This document shows positions 1-7,588 of a stretch of 64,000 nt of DNA, piece by piece (the first letter of the stretch is position 1; every line of letters begins with the position of its first letter). Under the pieces are notes generated by a model. The model was not told the DNA's origin and ran no database searches. It was given only the letters and a program-made list of their open reading frames with translations. Source of the DNA: Chitinophaga solisilvae (GTDB lineage Bacteria > Bacteroidota > Bacteroidia > Chitinophagales > Chitinophagaceae); NCBI RefSeq assembly GCF_009928525.1, contig NZ_JAABOK010000005.1, positions 248,692-312,691 of the forward strand, read 5' to 3'. The position numbers and the translations under genes were made by a program.

Positions 1-2
1 AA

Positions 3-113
3 ATACTGGCTAACGGCGAACTGAAAACCAAGGTTACTGTTAAAGTGAACGCGATCAGTGAAAAAGCTAAACAGGCCATCGAATCAGCAGGTGGATCAGT
101 AGAACTGGTATAA
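3..113 (+). CDS. rplO: 50S ribosomal protein L15, C-terminal end (partial)
   Basis: Only the last 36 codons are present; the 5' part lies outside the window. The frame reads ...ILANGELKTKVTVKVNAISE and ends AGGSVELV before TAA at 111-113. This matches the C-terminal beta segment of L15, which closes with an 'SAKAKEAIEAAGGSVE'-type sequence. L15 sits immediately upstream of secY in the spc operon of most bacteria, and that is the order here, so the context supports the call. L15 is a late-assembling protein of the large ribosomal subunit. Confidence 0.9.
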   Translation: MLANGELKTKVTVKVNAISEKAKQAIESAGGSVELV

Positions 114-191
114 GACTTTACGACTGAGGAGACGCCTACGGAGTAGTGCGTCTTTTCATATTTAATAGCGCTATTAAACCTTTATCTTCCT

Positions 192-1532
192 GTGAAGAAA
201 TTTATCGAAACGATTAAGAATATCTGGAGTATTGAGGATCTGCGTAACCGCATCTTAACCACCTTGCTCCTGGTCCTCATCTACCGTATTGGGTCCTATA
301 TTGCATTGCCCGGTATTGATGCCAACGCCCTCACTAACATTGAAAAAAGTGCCAACCAGGGAATTCTGGGGCTGGTGAACATGTTTGCCGGCGGATCGTT
401 TTCAAGGGCCTCCATTTTTGCGTTGGGTATTATGCCCTACATTTCCGCGTCTATTGCTATCCAGTTATTAACAATAGCAGTACCTCATTTCCAGAAATTA
501 CAGAAGGAAGGAGAAAGCGGCCGCAAAAAAATCAATCAGTATACCCGTATCCTCACAGTGGTTGTAACCGGATTCCAGGCAAGTGCTTATGTGGCTTATC
601 TGCGTAATCAGTCTGGTGGCGCTATTATTCCCGAATACGGTACCTTTTTCTTCTGGCTTTCCACTACCATCGTATTAACGGCAGGTACCCTGTTTGTTAT
701 GTGGCTCGGTGAAAAGATCACAGATAAAGGTATTGGTAACGGTACTTCTATTATCATCATGATGGGTATCCTTGCCCGCTTACCACAGGCATTGATTGCT
801 GAATTCTCCAGCAAAGTGGCCGGCTCCGGCGGACCAATCCTGTTCCTGATTGAAATTGCCATCTTTATCTTAATAACTGTCGGACTTATCCTGCTCGTAC
901 AAGGTACCAGGAAAATACCCGTTAACTACGCAAAACGTATTGTAGGTAATAAACAATATGGCGGTGTACGTCAGTTCATCCCGCTGAAAGTAAATGCGGC
1001 AGGGGTTATGCCTATCATCTTCGCCCAGGCGATCATGTTCATTCCTGCTACCGTGATAGGTTTCGCGACTTCTTCTGAAAGCGCGTCCACCTTCATCCGC
1101 ATCTTCAGTGACCACACCAACGGATGGTATAACGTTATCTACGCTGTACTGGTGATTGTATTTACCTACTTCTATACCGCGCTCATTTTCAATCCTACCC
1201 AGATGGCGGATGAAATGAAACGCAACAATGGTTTCATCCCAGGTGTTAAACCAGGTAAAGCTACTGCTGATTACATCGGCGCAGTGATGGACCGTATCAC
1301 CCTGCCCGGCGCCTTTTTCCTGGCACTGGTAGGTATTATGCCCGGACTGGCAGCTGCCTTCAAAGTGAACAGCAACTTCGCTACCTTCTTTGGTGGTACT
1401 TCCCTGCTGATCATGGTAGGTGTTATCCTGGATACACTGCAACAGATCGAAAGCCAGCTCCTGATGCGCCACTACGATGGTCTCATGAGCACCGGCCGTA
1501 TCAAGGGCAGAACAGCCCCGGCTAACGCATAA
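192..1532 (+). CDS. secY: Preprotein translocase subunit SecY
   Basis: Central pore subunit of the SecYEG translocon in the inner membrane, moving unfolded preproteins with SecA and inserting membrane proteins with the ribosome. The 446-residue product has the ten hydrophobic segments of the family, the N-terminal 'IWSIEDLRNRILTTLLLVLIY' type start and the plug/pore region after 'YRIGSYIALPG'. The start is GTG at 192, the only candidate that gives the normal SecY N-terminus. It follows rplO by 78 bp and precedes map, the usual spc-operon order. Length and motifs are ordinary and I see no defects. Confidence 0.97.
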   Translation: MKKFIETIKNIWSIEDLRNRILTTLLLVLIYRIGSYIALPGIDANALTNIEKSANQGILGLVNMFAGGSFSRASIFALGIMPYISASIAIQLLTIAVPHFQKLQKEGESGRKKINQYTRILTVVVTGFQASAYVAYLRNQSGGAIIPEYGTFFFWLSTTIVLTAGTLFVMWLGEKITDKGIGNGTSIIIMMGILARLPQALIAEFSSKVAGSGGPILFLIEIAIFILITVGLILLVQGTRKIPVNYAKRIVGNKQYGGVRQFIPLKVNAAGVMPIIFAQAIMFIPATVIGFATSSESASTFIRIFSDHTNGWYNVIYAVLVIVFTYFYTALIFNPTQMADEMKRNNGFIPGVKPGKATADYIGAVMDRITLPGAFFLALVGIMPGLAAAFKVNSNFATFFGGTSLLIMVGVILDTLQQIESQLLMRHYDGLMSTGRIKGRTAPANA

Positions 1533-1573
1533 GTGAATGTACGTGCTGTAAACAGCATTTACCATAACAATAA

Positions 1574-1607
1574 ATAGCCACAGAAGCTTCAACGCTTTAG
1601 TGGCTAT
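1574..1607 (+). terminator. Intercistronic hairpin after secY
   Basis: ATAGCCAC at 1574-1581 pairs with GTGGCTAT at 1600-1607, and AAGC/GCTT can extend the stem inward. It is followed by an AT-rich but not U-rich run, so it could be a weak terminator or an mRNA-processing hairpin between secY and map. Confidence 0.45.
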
Positions 1608-1676
1608 ATTATTTAGCGCTGTTGGCTTGAACAGCCTGCTTTTAAGCTGAAAGTCACCGGCGAAAAGCTTTTTAAG

Positions 1677-2477
1677 ATGATTCATTATAAGACGAAGGAA
1701 GAAATAGAGTTGATGCGTAAAAGCGCCCTGCTCCTGAGTGCTGCCCTGGCGGAAGTGGCCAAAGCCCTGAAACCCGGTATGAGCACCCTGGATGTAGACG
1801 CGGTAGCGGATAAATTTATTGTGGAAAACGGGGCAGTGCCCTCTTTCAAAAACTATAAAGGATTTCCCAACGCCTGCTGTATTTCCGTGAATGAAGCTGT
1901 AGTACACGGTATTCCCAATAAGTATGTGCTGAAAGATGGTGATATCCTGACGGTAGACGTGGGTGTTTATATGAACGGATACCATGCAGACAGCGCCTAC
2001 ACCTTTGCTATCGGGAACGTACCGGATAATGTACGCCGCCTGATGGGCGCCACCAAAGCCTCCCTGTATAAGGGTATCGAGAAAGCGGTGGTAGGCAACC
2101 GTATCGGGGATATCTCCTACGCGATTCAGGAATATACCGAGAAGGAACGCGGTTACGGTGTTGTGAGGGAACTGGTAGGCCACGGCCTGGGCAGAAACCT
2201 GCACGAAGATCCGCAGGTACCTAACTACGGCAAGCGTGGCAGCGGCCCGGTGATGAAAGAAGGTCTGGTCATCGCTATTGAACCGATGATTAACCTCCGT
2301 ACCAAGGATGTGGAATATATGGAAGACGGCTGGACGGTAGTTACCCGCGACGGAAGTCCTTCTGTACACTTTGAACACACGGTGGCGGTAGGAAAAGGAA
2401 AGGCAGATGTGCTGTCATCCTTTGTGGAAATTGAAAAAGCAGAAAAAAATAACCCGGAACTGAATACAAATTACTAA
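1677..2477 (+). CDS. map: Type I methionine aminopeptidase
   Basis: Cytosolic metalloprotease that removes the initiator methionine from nascent proteins when the second residue is small. The 266-residue product has the family's metal ligands in order: Asp in 'ILTVDVGVYMNGYHADSA' (two Asp), His in 'ELVGHGLGRNLHEDPQVPNY', Glu in 'LVIAIEPMI' and Glu in 'SVHFEHTVAVG'. Length is typical of the short bacterial type I enzyme, without an SH3-like extension. It lies 144 bp after secY and before infA, the standard spc-operon neighbourhood. Confidence 0.96.
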   Translation: MIHYKTKEEIELMRKSALLLSAALAEVAKALKPGMSTLDVDAVADKFIVENGAVPSFKNYKGFPNACCISVNEAVVHGIPNKYVLKDGDILTVDVGVYMNGYHADSAYTFAIGNVPDNVRRLMGATKASLYKGIEKAVVGNRIGDISYAIQEYTEKERGYGVVRELVGHGLGRNLHEDPQVPNYGKRGSGPVMKEGLVIAIEPMINLRTKDVEYMEDGWTVVTRDGSPSVHFEHTVAVGKGKADVLSSFVEIEKAEKNNPELNTNY

Positions 2478-2600
2478 AATAAGTAGATGTATTTAATTCA
2501 TTAAAAGGGAGTTTTACAATATGATTGGTTGTATGATATCATGTAACCAGCAATATTAATAATAATTACGGGAAATTTTTCTATTTCAAAAGATAAATGC

Positions 2601-2608
2601 TATCTTTG
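2601..2608 (+). promoter_or_regulatory. Bacteroidota -7 element upstream of infA
   Basis: TATCTTTG matches the Bacteroidota -7 consensus TAnnTTTG. It lies 17 nt before the infA ATG. The -33 region is only T-rich. It implies a second transcription start inside the spc/alpha cluster, feeding infA-rpmJ-rpsM and downstream genes. Confidence 0.6.
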
Positions 2609-2625
2609 CAGTCCTAAAAATTTTT

Positions 2626-2844
2626 ATGGCAAAACAGGCACTCATTAAACAGGATGGAATTATATTAGAAGCCTTATCGAACGCTATGTTCCGTGTAAAA
2701 CTGGAAAACGGGCATGAGATCCTGGCCACCATTTCTGGAAAAATGAGAATGCACTATATACGCATTCTGCCAGGAGATAAGGTGGGAGTGGAGATGAGCC
2801 CATACGATTTGTCAAGAGGCCGTATAATTTTCAGATACAAGTAA
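2626..2844 (+). CDS. infA: Translation initiation factor IF-1
   Basis: 72-residue OB-fold protein that binds the A site of the 30S subunit during initiation. The sequence '[20 protein letters not shown]' followed by '[26 protein letters not shown]' and '[12 protein letters not shown]' is the complete canonical IF-1. It stands between map and rpmJ, the usual place. A TAnnTTTG box 17 nt upstream of the start suggests its own promoter with a very short leader. Confidence 0.97.
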   Translation: MAKQALIKQDGIILEALSNAMFRVKLENGHEILATISGKMRMHYIRILPGDKVGVEMSPYDLSRGRIIFRYK

Positions 2845-2912
2845 GAGACAGGGAATCAGCGGGAACGACAAACAATTTAACAAAAAACATAACCTTTTAT
2901 AAAATAATAATC

Positions 2913-3029
2913 ATGAAGGTAAGAGCTGCAATCAAAAAAAGAAGTGCGGATTGTAAAATAGTTCGTAGAAAAGGTGTTTTGTTGGTAATCAACAAAAAGA
3001 ATCCTCGTTTTAAACAACGCCAGGGTTAA
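2913..3029 (+). CDS. rpmJ: 50S ribosomal protein L36 (zinc-free form)
   Basis: 38-codon gene encoding [20 protein letters not shown]... ending [10 protein letters not shown]36 is a small protein of the large subunit. The zinc-binding version has a C-x2-C...C...H knuckle; here the first Cys is Ser11, only Cys14 remains, and the later Cys and His positions are occupied by other residues. It therefore cannot form the usual zinc site and belongs to the 'C-minus' class. It lies 68 bp after infA and 58 bp before rpsM. Confidence 0.95.
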   Translation: MKVRAAIKKRSADCKIVRRKGVLLVINKKNPRFKQRQG

Positions 3030-3087
3030 TCGGTTCCCCCAAGGAATTTGATTTTTTAATCAGAATCATAAAATCTAAAATAGAAAT

Positions 3088-3468
3088 ATGGCACGTATAG
3101 CCGGTATAGATCTTCCTAAAAATAAAAGAGGAGAAATTGGCCTCACCTATATCTTTGGTATAGGCCGTTCTACCGCCCAATATATCCTGAACAAGGCGGA
3201 AATTGATGTAAACAAGAAAGTGAAGGATTGGAATGACGATGAACAAGCTGCCATCCGTAACATTATCAACGGCGAGTTTAAGGTAGAGGGTCAACTGCGT
3301 TCTGAAGTACAAATGAATATCAAGCGTCTGCTGGATATCGCTTGCTACCGTGGTCTGCGTCACAGGAAAGGCTTACCGGTAAGAGGTCAGCGTACACGTA
3401 CCAACAGCCGTACCCGTAAAGGTAAGCGTAAGACAGTGGCTGGTAAGAAAAAAGCAACTAAGAAATAA
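3088..3468 (+). CDS. rpsM: 30S ribosomal protein S13
   Basis: 126-residue protein of the 30S head that contacts the P-site tRNA and the 50S subunit through bridge B1. It begins [20 protein letters not shown], contains the helix-two-turn-helix '[16 protein letters not shown]' and the '[20 protein letters not shown]' motif, and ends in a lysine-rich tail, as S13 should. First gene of the classical alpha-operon order rpsM-rpsK-rpsD-rpoA-rplQ, all of which follow. Confidence 0.97.
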   Translation: MARIAGIDLPKNKRGEIGLTYIFGIGRSTAQYILNKAEIDVNKKVKDWNDDEQAAIRNIINGEFKVEGQLRSEVQMNIKRLLDIACYRGLRHRKGLPVRGQRTRTNSRTRKGKRKTVAGKKKATKK

Positions 3469-3489
3469 TAAATAAAATCCCAGGTTGAA

Positions 3490-3562
3490 ATCCCAAATTC
3501 CGGATCTGAGGGGTTTGGTTTCAATGGAAGCATTGATCGTTAAAATTTGGGATCTGGAATTT
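3490..3562 (+). repeat. Inverted repeat with two alternative stems, rpsM-rpsK junction
   Basis: Two overlapping stems are possible: ATCCCAAATT (3490-3499) with AATTTGGGAT (3544-3553), and AAATTCCGGATC (3495-3506) with GATCTGGAATTT (3551-3562, one G-U). They share bases and cannot form together. The 116-bp gap is wide for adjacent alpha-operon genes. Confidence 0.6.
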
Positions 3563-3584
3563 CATATTTGGAATTTAAATAATT

Positions 3585-3986
3585 ATGGCAAAAGCAAATA
3601 ATACAAAAACTGCTGCTAATAAAAAAAGAGTAGTAAAAGTAGACAACTACGGAGATGTTCATATCTCCGCCAGCTTCAACAATATCATTGTTAGCATCAC
3701 CAACAAGCATGGTCAGGTTATCTCCTGGTCTTCTGCAGGTAAAATGGGTTTCAGAGGTTCTAAAAAGAACACTCCGTACGCTGCGCAGCTGGCTGCCCAG
3801 GATGCTGCTAAAGTTGCTATGGATGCAGGTCTGAAAAGAGCAGATGTATTTGTAAAAGGCCCAGGTGCCGGTCGTGAAAGTGCTATCCGCGCTATCGCTA
3901 ACTCCGGTATCGAAGTGAGCATGATTAAAGACGTTACGCCTTTGCCTCACAACGGTTGCCGTCCTCCTAAGAAAAGAAGAGTATAG
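3585..3986 (+). CDS. rpsK: 30S ribosomal protein S11
   Basis: 133-residue protein of the 30S platform, near the mRNA exit channel and the 3' end of 16S rRNA. The conserved segments '[20 protein letters not shown]', '[20 protein letters not shown]', '[16 protein letters not shown]' and the terminal '[13 protein letters not shown]' are all present. Start ATG at 3585 gives a short basic N-terminal extension typical of the phylum. It lies between rpsM and rpsD in the alpha operon, with inverted repeats in both flanking gaps. Confidence 0.97.
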   Translation: MAKANNTKTAANKKRVVKVDNYGDVHISASFNNIIVSITNKHGQVISWSSAGKMGFRGSKKNTPYAAQLAAQDAAKVAMDAGLKRADVFVKGPGAGRESAIRAIANSGIEVSMIKDVTPLPHNGCRPPKKRRV

Positions 3987-3995
3987 TAATATATA

Positions 3996-4051
3996 GTTAC
4001 AGATTCCAGATACCCGATTTCATCCGAAGTCAGGTATCTGGAGTTTGTAAT
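3996..4051 (+). repeat. Inverted repeat, rpsK-rpsD junction
   Basis: CCAGATACC (4006-4014) pairs with GGTATCTGG (4033-4041). Outer parts GTTACA/TGTAAT extend the fold to 3996-4051 with two mismatched positions between. No U-tract follows directly, so an mRNA-processing or stability hairpin is as likely as a terminator. Confidence 0.65.
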
Positions 4052-4142
4052 TTTACTATTTGTAAATTGGGTGTATGATCAGGTTTTCAGATTTTTTGAA
4101 GAGCATACATCATTAACTAAAAAATCTATAGTATATTCAATT

Positions 4143-4748
4143 ATGGCAAGGTACACAGGCCCAAAGACCAAAATTTCCAGAATTTTTGGCGAACCCATTC
4201 TCGGTAATGGTAAATATTTAAGCAAGAACAGCAACCCTCCGGGTCAGCACGGTGCTAACCGTAAACGCAAACAATTAGGCGAATACGCACTGCAGCTGAG
4301 AGAAAAACAGAAAGCGAAATACACTTACGGCCTGCTCGAAAAACAGTTCCGTAACCTGTTCGATGAAGCTACCCGCAGAAAAGGTGTTGCCGGTGAAGTA
4401 CTGATCAAATTACTGGAAGCACGTCTGGATAACACCGTGTTCCGTCTCGGTATCGCTCCTTCCCGCCCTGCTGCCCGTCAGCTGGTTTCTCACAAACACA
4501 TCACTGTTAACGGTATCGTGGTGAACACCCCATCTTACCAGCTGAAACCAGGAGATGTTGTTAGCCTGAAAAACAAAACTGCAAACAATACAGCACTCAC
4601 CAGCGTTATTCGTGGAAAAAATCCTAAGTTCAGCTGGTTAGACTGGAATGAGAAAGAAATGAAAGGCGTATTCATTGCTTACCCTGAGAGAGAGAGCGTT
4701 CCTGAAAACATCAAGGAACAACTGATTGTAGAATTGTACTCTAAGTAA
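4143..4748 (+). CDS. rpsD: 30S ribosomal protein S4 (cysteine-free form)
   Basis: Primary 16S rRNA-binding protein that nucleates 30S body assembly; in E. coli it also represses its own operon. I chose ATG at 4143 because it yields the canonical [17 protein letters not shown] start; an upstream in-frame ATG at 4071 would add 24 unrelated residues. The product is 201 residues with the S4 RNA-binding domain '[20 protein letters not shown]' and '[10 protein letters not shown]'. The N-terminal zinc cysteines of some S4 proteins are absent. It is followed by a strong hairpin and then rpoA. Confidence 0.96.
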   Translation: MARYTGPKTKISRIFGEPILGNGKYLSKNSNPPGQHGANRKRKQLGEYALQLREKQKAKYTYGLLEKQFRNLFDEATRRKGVAGEVLIKLLEARLDNTVFRLGIAPSRPAARQLVSHKHITVNGIVVNTPSYQLKPGDVVSLKNKTANNTALTSVIRGKNPKFSWLDWNEKEMKGVFIAYPERESVPENIKEQLIVELYSK

Positions 4749-4754
4749 TAAATA

Positions 4755-4782
4755 TTAGTCCATGGCTCTGGCCATGGACTAA
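4755..4782 (+). terminator. Perfect 12-bp hairpin between rpsD and rpoA
   Basis: TTAGTCCATGGC (4755-4766) and GCCATGGACTAA (4771-4782) form an uninterrupted stem with a TCTG loop. No U-run follows, so it may be a processing, stability or S4-responsive element rather than a full terminator, since rpoA must still be transcribed. Confidence 0.6.
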
Positions 4783-4815
4783 CTTCATATTTAAACTAAT
4801 AAATCTATCATATCA

Positions 4816-5811
4816 ATGGCAATTTTAAATTTCCAGAAACCTGATAAGATCGTATTGCAGAAGTCTACCGACTTTGAAGCTCAATTCGAATTCCGTCCAT
4901 TAGAACCAGGTTATGCTGTGACTATCGGTAATGCGTTACGTCGCGTACTGTTGTCTTCTTTGGAGGGCTATGCCATTGTGGGTATAAAGATTGAAGGAGC
5001 TGATCACGAATTCGCTACACTGAGAGGTGTGACTGAAGACGTTACTGAGATTATCCTGAACCTGAAACAGGTTCGCTTCAAGAGAATCTCTGAAAGTGAT
5101 GTAACGAATGAAAAGATCACCCTGTCTATCAAGGGTAAAACAGAATTCCGCGCAGACATGATCGAAAAAGCCACCAGCGCTTTCCAGATCATGAACCCTG
5201 AGCTGTTAATCTGCACCCTCGATCCTTCTGCCAAGCTGGATATCGAACTGACCATCGGCAAAGGCCGCGGTTATGTACCGGCTGAGGAAAACAAACCCAA
5301 AGATGCAGTATTCGGCTACATCGCTATTGACTCTATCTTTACGCCAATCAAAAACGTAAAGTACAGCATAGAAAATACCCGTGTGGAACAAAAAACTGAC
5401 TATGAGAAATTAATCATGGAAGTTGTTACCGATGGTACCATCCACCCGGAAGAAGCAGTGAAACAGGCTTCCCGCATCCTTATTCAGCACCTGATGATCA
5501 TCACCGATGAAAACATCAGCTTTGATACCAAAGACACTGAAAAAGAAGATGTAGTGGACGAACAAACACTGCAACTGCGTAAGATACTGAAAACACCACT
5601 CGAAGATCTCGATCTGAGCGTACGTGCCTTCAACTGTCTGAAAGCAGCAAAAATCAACTCACTGAGCGAACTGGTACAATACGAACAGGAAGAACTGATG
5701 AAGTTCAGAAACTTCGGCCAGAAATCCCTCAGCGAAATCGAACAGGTATTAGGCGAAAGAGGTCTGCACTTCGGTATGGATCTGTCTAAACTGAAACTCG
5801 AAGAAGAATAG
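4816..5811 (+). CDS. rpoA: DNA-directed RNA polymerase subunit alpha
   Basis: 331-residue alpha subunit whose N-terminal domain dimerises to nucleate RNA polymerase and whose C-terminal domain binds UP elements and activators. The dimer interface motif '[21 protein letters not shown]' is near residue 35, the insert ends near residue 230, and the CTD carries '[20 protein letters not shown]' and '[15 protein letters not shown]' (helix-hairpin-helix). Length is normal for the phylum. It follows rpsD by 67 bp and precedes rplQ by 189 bp, a gap filled by a family A palindrome. Confidence 0.97.
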   Translation: MAILNFQKPDKIVLQKSTDFEAQFEFRPLEPGYAVTIGNALRRVLLSSLEGYAIVGIKIEGADHEFATLRGVTEDVTEIILNLKQVRFKRISESDVTNEKITLSIKGKTEFRADMIEKATSAFQIMNPELLICTLDPSAKLDIELTIGKGRGYVPAEENKPKDAVFGYIAIDSIFTPIKNVKYSIENTRVEQKTDYEKLIMEVVTDGTIHPEEAVKQASRILIQHLMIITDENISFDTKDTEKEDVVDEQTLQLRKILKTPLEDLDLSVRAFNCLKAAKINSLSELVQYEQEELMKFRNFGQKSLSEIEQVLGERGLHFGMDLSKLKLEEE

Positions 5812-5817
5812 TTATTT

Positions 5818-5939
5818 CAAATTACGAATTGCGAATTACGAATTGCGAATGAAATGCAGCGAACGAGCTTCGCGGATTTCTTTCCCGGATATCTCCGCCG
5901 CATTTCATTCGTAATTCATCATTCGTAATTTGTAATTCC
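5818..5939 (+). repeat. Family A word-iterated palindrome, copy 1 (rpoA-rplQ gap)
   Basis: The left arm (5818-5857) iterates 7-nt units of the GAATTAC/GAATTGC type and ends GAATGAAATGC; the right arm (5900-5939) begins GCATTTCATTC and repeats the complementary words imperfectly. The core contains GCGAA...TTCGC and the GCAGCGAA motif also seen in other copies. It lies inside what should be one transcription unit. Confidence 0.85.
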
Positions 5940-6000
5940 TTTTTTATAATGAGTACCTTACAATTCCTGACACGGTGTAAGGGGTAAAACAAAAAATGTC

Positions 6001-6495
6001 ATGCGTCACGGAGTTAAATTAAACAAATTAAGCAGAACTGCTTCCCACCGTAAAGCCCTGATGTCTAATCTGGCTTGCGAACTGATCAGCCACAAACGTA
6101 TCAACACTACCCTCGCTAAAGCGAAAGCACTGCGCGTGTACATTGAGCCGTTGCTGACAAGAGGCAAAAACGATACTACCCACAACCGTAGAATCGTGTT
6201 CAGCTACCTGCAGGATAAAGAAGCCATCAAAGAATTGTTTGGCACTGTGAGCGAAAAAATCGCTAACCGTCCTGGAGGTTACACCCGTATCATTAAGCTG
6301 GGTAAACGTCATGGGGATAATGCAGAAGTTGCGTTGATTGAACTGGTAGACTTCAACGAAATCTACGGTGCACCAACCGAAAAAGCTGCTGCCAAGAAAA
6401 CCCGCCGTGCCGGTGGTACCAAAAAGAAAGCCGCTGAAGCTGCTGAAGCTCCTGCTGCTGATACCACTGCTACTGAAGAAAAAACAGCTGAGTAA
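6001..6495 (+). CDS. rplQ: 50S ribosomal protein L17
   Basis: Large-subunit protein near the exit tunnel. Residues 1-120 match L17: '[20 protein letters not shown]', '[18 protein letters not shown]' and the '[20 protein letters not shown]' signature. The remaining ~40 residues form a low-complexity Ala/Lys/Glu tail ([20 protein letters not shown]...) absent from the E. coli protein but common in Bacteroidota. Last gene of the alpha operon, closed by a strong intrinsic terminator 17 bp after the stop. Confidence 0.97.
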   Translation: MRHGVKLNKLSRTASHRKALMSNLACELISHKRINTTLAKAKALRVYIEPLLTRGKNDTTHNRRIVFSYLQDKEAIKELFGTVSEKIANRPGGYTRIIKLGKRHGDNAEVALIELVDFNEIYGAPTEKAAAKKTRRAGGTKKKAAEAAEAPAADTTATEEKTAE

Positions 6496-6511
6496 TTTTA
6501 TATTACGATAC

Positions 6512-6545
6512 AAAAAAGGACAAAGCATCGCTTTGTCCTTTTTTT
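6512..6545 (+). terminator. Rho-independent terminator after rplQ
   Basis: AAAAAAGGACAAAGC and GCTTTGTCCTTTTTT form a 15-bp perfect stem with an ATC loop, followed by more T. It ends the ribosomal protein operon. Confidence 0.92.
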
Positions 6546-6624
6546 ATGTCTATATAAATGAATTTATTTTGTAATATTATGCCGGCTTCCCGGCAGGAAA
6601 CCGAAAAACCTTAATCATCTTCCT

Positions 6625-7452
6625 ATGAAATACCTCGTATGCGACAGCTGTGGCCATGCCAATGCGCTCAAATCGGAATACCTCACCTTTTGTGACGAAT
6701 GCGGAAAGAAATTGCCTCACACTTTTGCCGAATGGCGTAAACTTCATCCTATGGCCACTTTCCCGGAATACCGAGAGTCCGTGGGCATCGCCATAAAAGA
6801 AAAGAAAACCAATGCCATCGGCGCCTGGATGAAACAACAGCTGCAACCGGCCAACCGGGGCAAAGTTATCCTTTTCTTCTCCCTGGTACTGGTACTGATG
6901 GCTACTGCAGGCACCCTGTTTGGTAAACGCGCTGTATTCTCCCTGTTTTATGCCAAAGTACCCAAGTCCAGCCTCTATAGCAGCTGGCAGACAGCTACTA
7001 TCGGCCGGCAGGCCGTGGAAATCAGTACACCGGTAAAACTCTGGATACATGACCAGCCGCTGAATAAGGAACTGGCACAACACGTGGAATACGCCAAAAG
7101 CTACCGAAATGAAGACGGACAAGGAATTCAGATCGAAGTGGATATGTATACCTACCACGAAAATATCGTCAATAACCTGGAAAATGCAGTGGAAGAAGCA
7201 CATAATGAAATGCAGCTGAGCGGGCAGGCGGCAGATATCCGGTGTAAATCTGTACCCGTGCTGATTTCTGGTATGCAAGGGCAGCTGGAGGAAGGTAATT
7301 ACCTGTATAAAGGAGCTATCAGGCTGGCATTCCGCAACCTGGTAATGGTCAGAGGCAACAGCCGCTGGTGTATCCATATCAGCTACCGCGACGATGATGA
7401 AGTAGCACAACAGGTGGCACAACGGGTGTTGAAATCTGTAAAAATTAAATGA
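6625..7452 (+). CDS. Zinc-ribbon single-pass membrane protein, function unknown
   Basis: 275-residue protein I do not recognise by family. The N-terminus carries a rubredoxin-like zinc ribbon, Cys6-x2-Cys9 and Cys23-x2-Cys26, followed by a charged segment. One hydrophobic helix lies near residues 79-97 (GKVILFFSLVLVLMATAG), so the ribbon should face the cytoplasm and the C-terminal ~175 residues the periplasm. The C-terminal part has mixed alpha/beta character, like a small PsbP- or DUF-type domain. It stands alone between the rplQ terminator and the carA promoter, reading in the same direction. It looks intact, with no sign of decay. Confidence 0.7.
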   Translation: MKYLVCDSCGHANALKSEYLTFCDECGKKLPHTFAEWRKLHPMATFPEYRESVGIAIKEKKTNAIGAWMKQQLQPANRGKVILFFSLVLVLMATAGTLFGKRAVFSLFYAKVPKSSLYSSWQTATIGRQAVEISTPVKLWIHDQPLNKELAQHVEYAKSYRNEDGQGIQIEVDMYTYHENIVNNLENAVEEAHNEMQLSGQAADIRCKSVPVLISGMQGQLEEGNYLYKGAIRLAFRNLVMVRGNSRWCIHISYRDDDEVAQQVAQRVLKSVKIK

Positions 7453-7498
7453 GCGCCATTACCGGAAAAAAATATCTGTATTTAACTGCTGCTTTTCA

Positions 7499-7506
7499 TA
7501 ACTTTG
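7499..7506 (+). promoter_or_regulatory. Candidate carA promoter, -7 element
   Basis: TAACTTTG followed by CAC fits the TAnnTTTG consensus. No clear TTTG is visible at -33. It lies 46 bp after the preceding stop codon and upstream of a terminator-like hairpin in the carA leader. Confidence 0.6.
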
Positions 7507-7522
7507 CACGGTTTTTTATCCG

Positions 7523-7559
7523 AACCTTCAGGGCCCAGAGACCCTTGAAGGTTTTTTTT
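7523..7559 (+). terminator. Terminator hairpin in the carA 5' leader (candidate attenuator)
   Basis: AACCTTCAGGG (7523-7533) pairs with CCCTTGAAGGTT (7542-7553, one bulged T), followed by eight T (7552-7559). It lies between a promoter-like box and the carA start at 7589, so it may control carA by premature termination. It could also be the terminator of the preceding gene if the box is not a promoter. Confidence 0.6.
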
Positions 7560-7588
7560 AAAATATAAAACAAGAACAGATACCAGAA

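Noticed and set aside
870..2378. A 502-codon open frame on the minus strand opposite secY and map
   Set aside because: It runs antisense to two certain genes, has a His/Phe/Gln-rich composition typical of antisense frames, and shows no motif.
5818..5939. The iterated GAATTAC words as a CRISPR-like array
   Set aside because: The units are 7 nt with no spacers and are mirrored as an inverted repeat; there are no cas genes.
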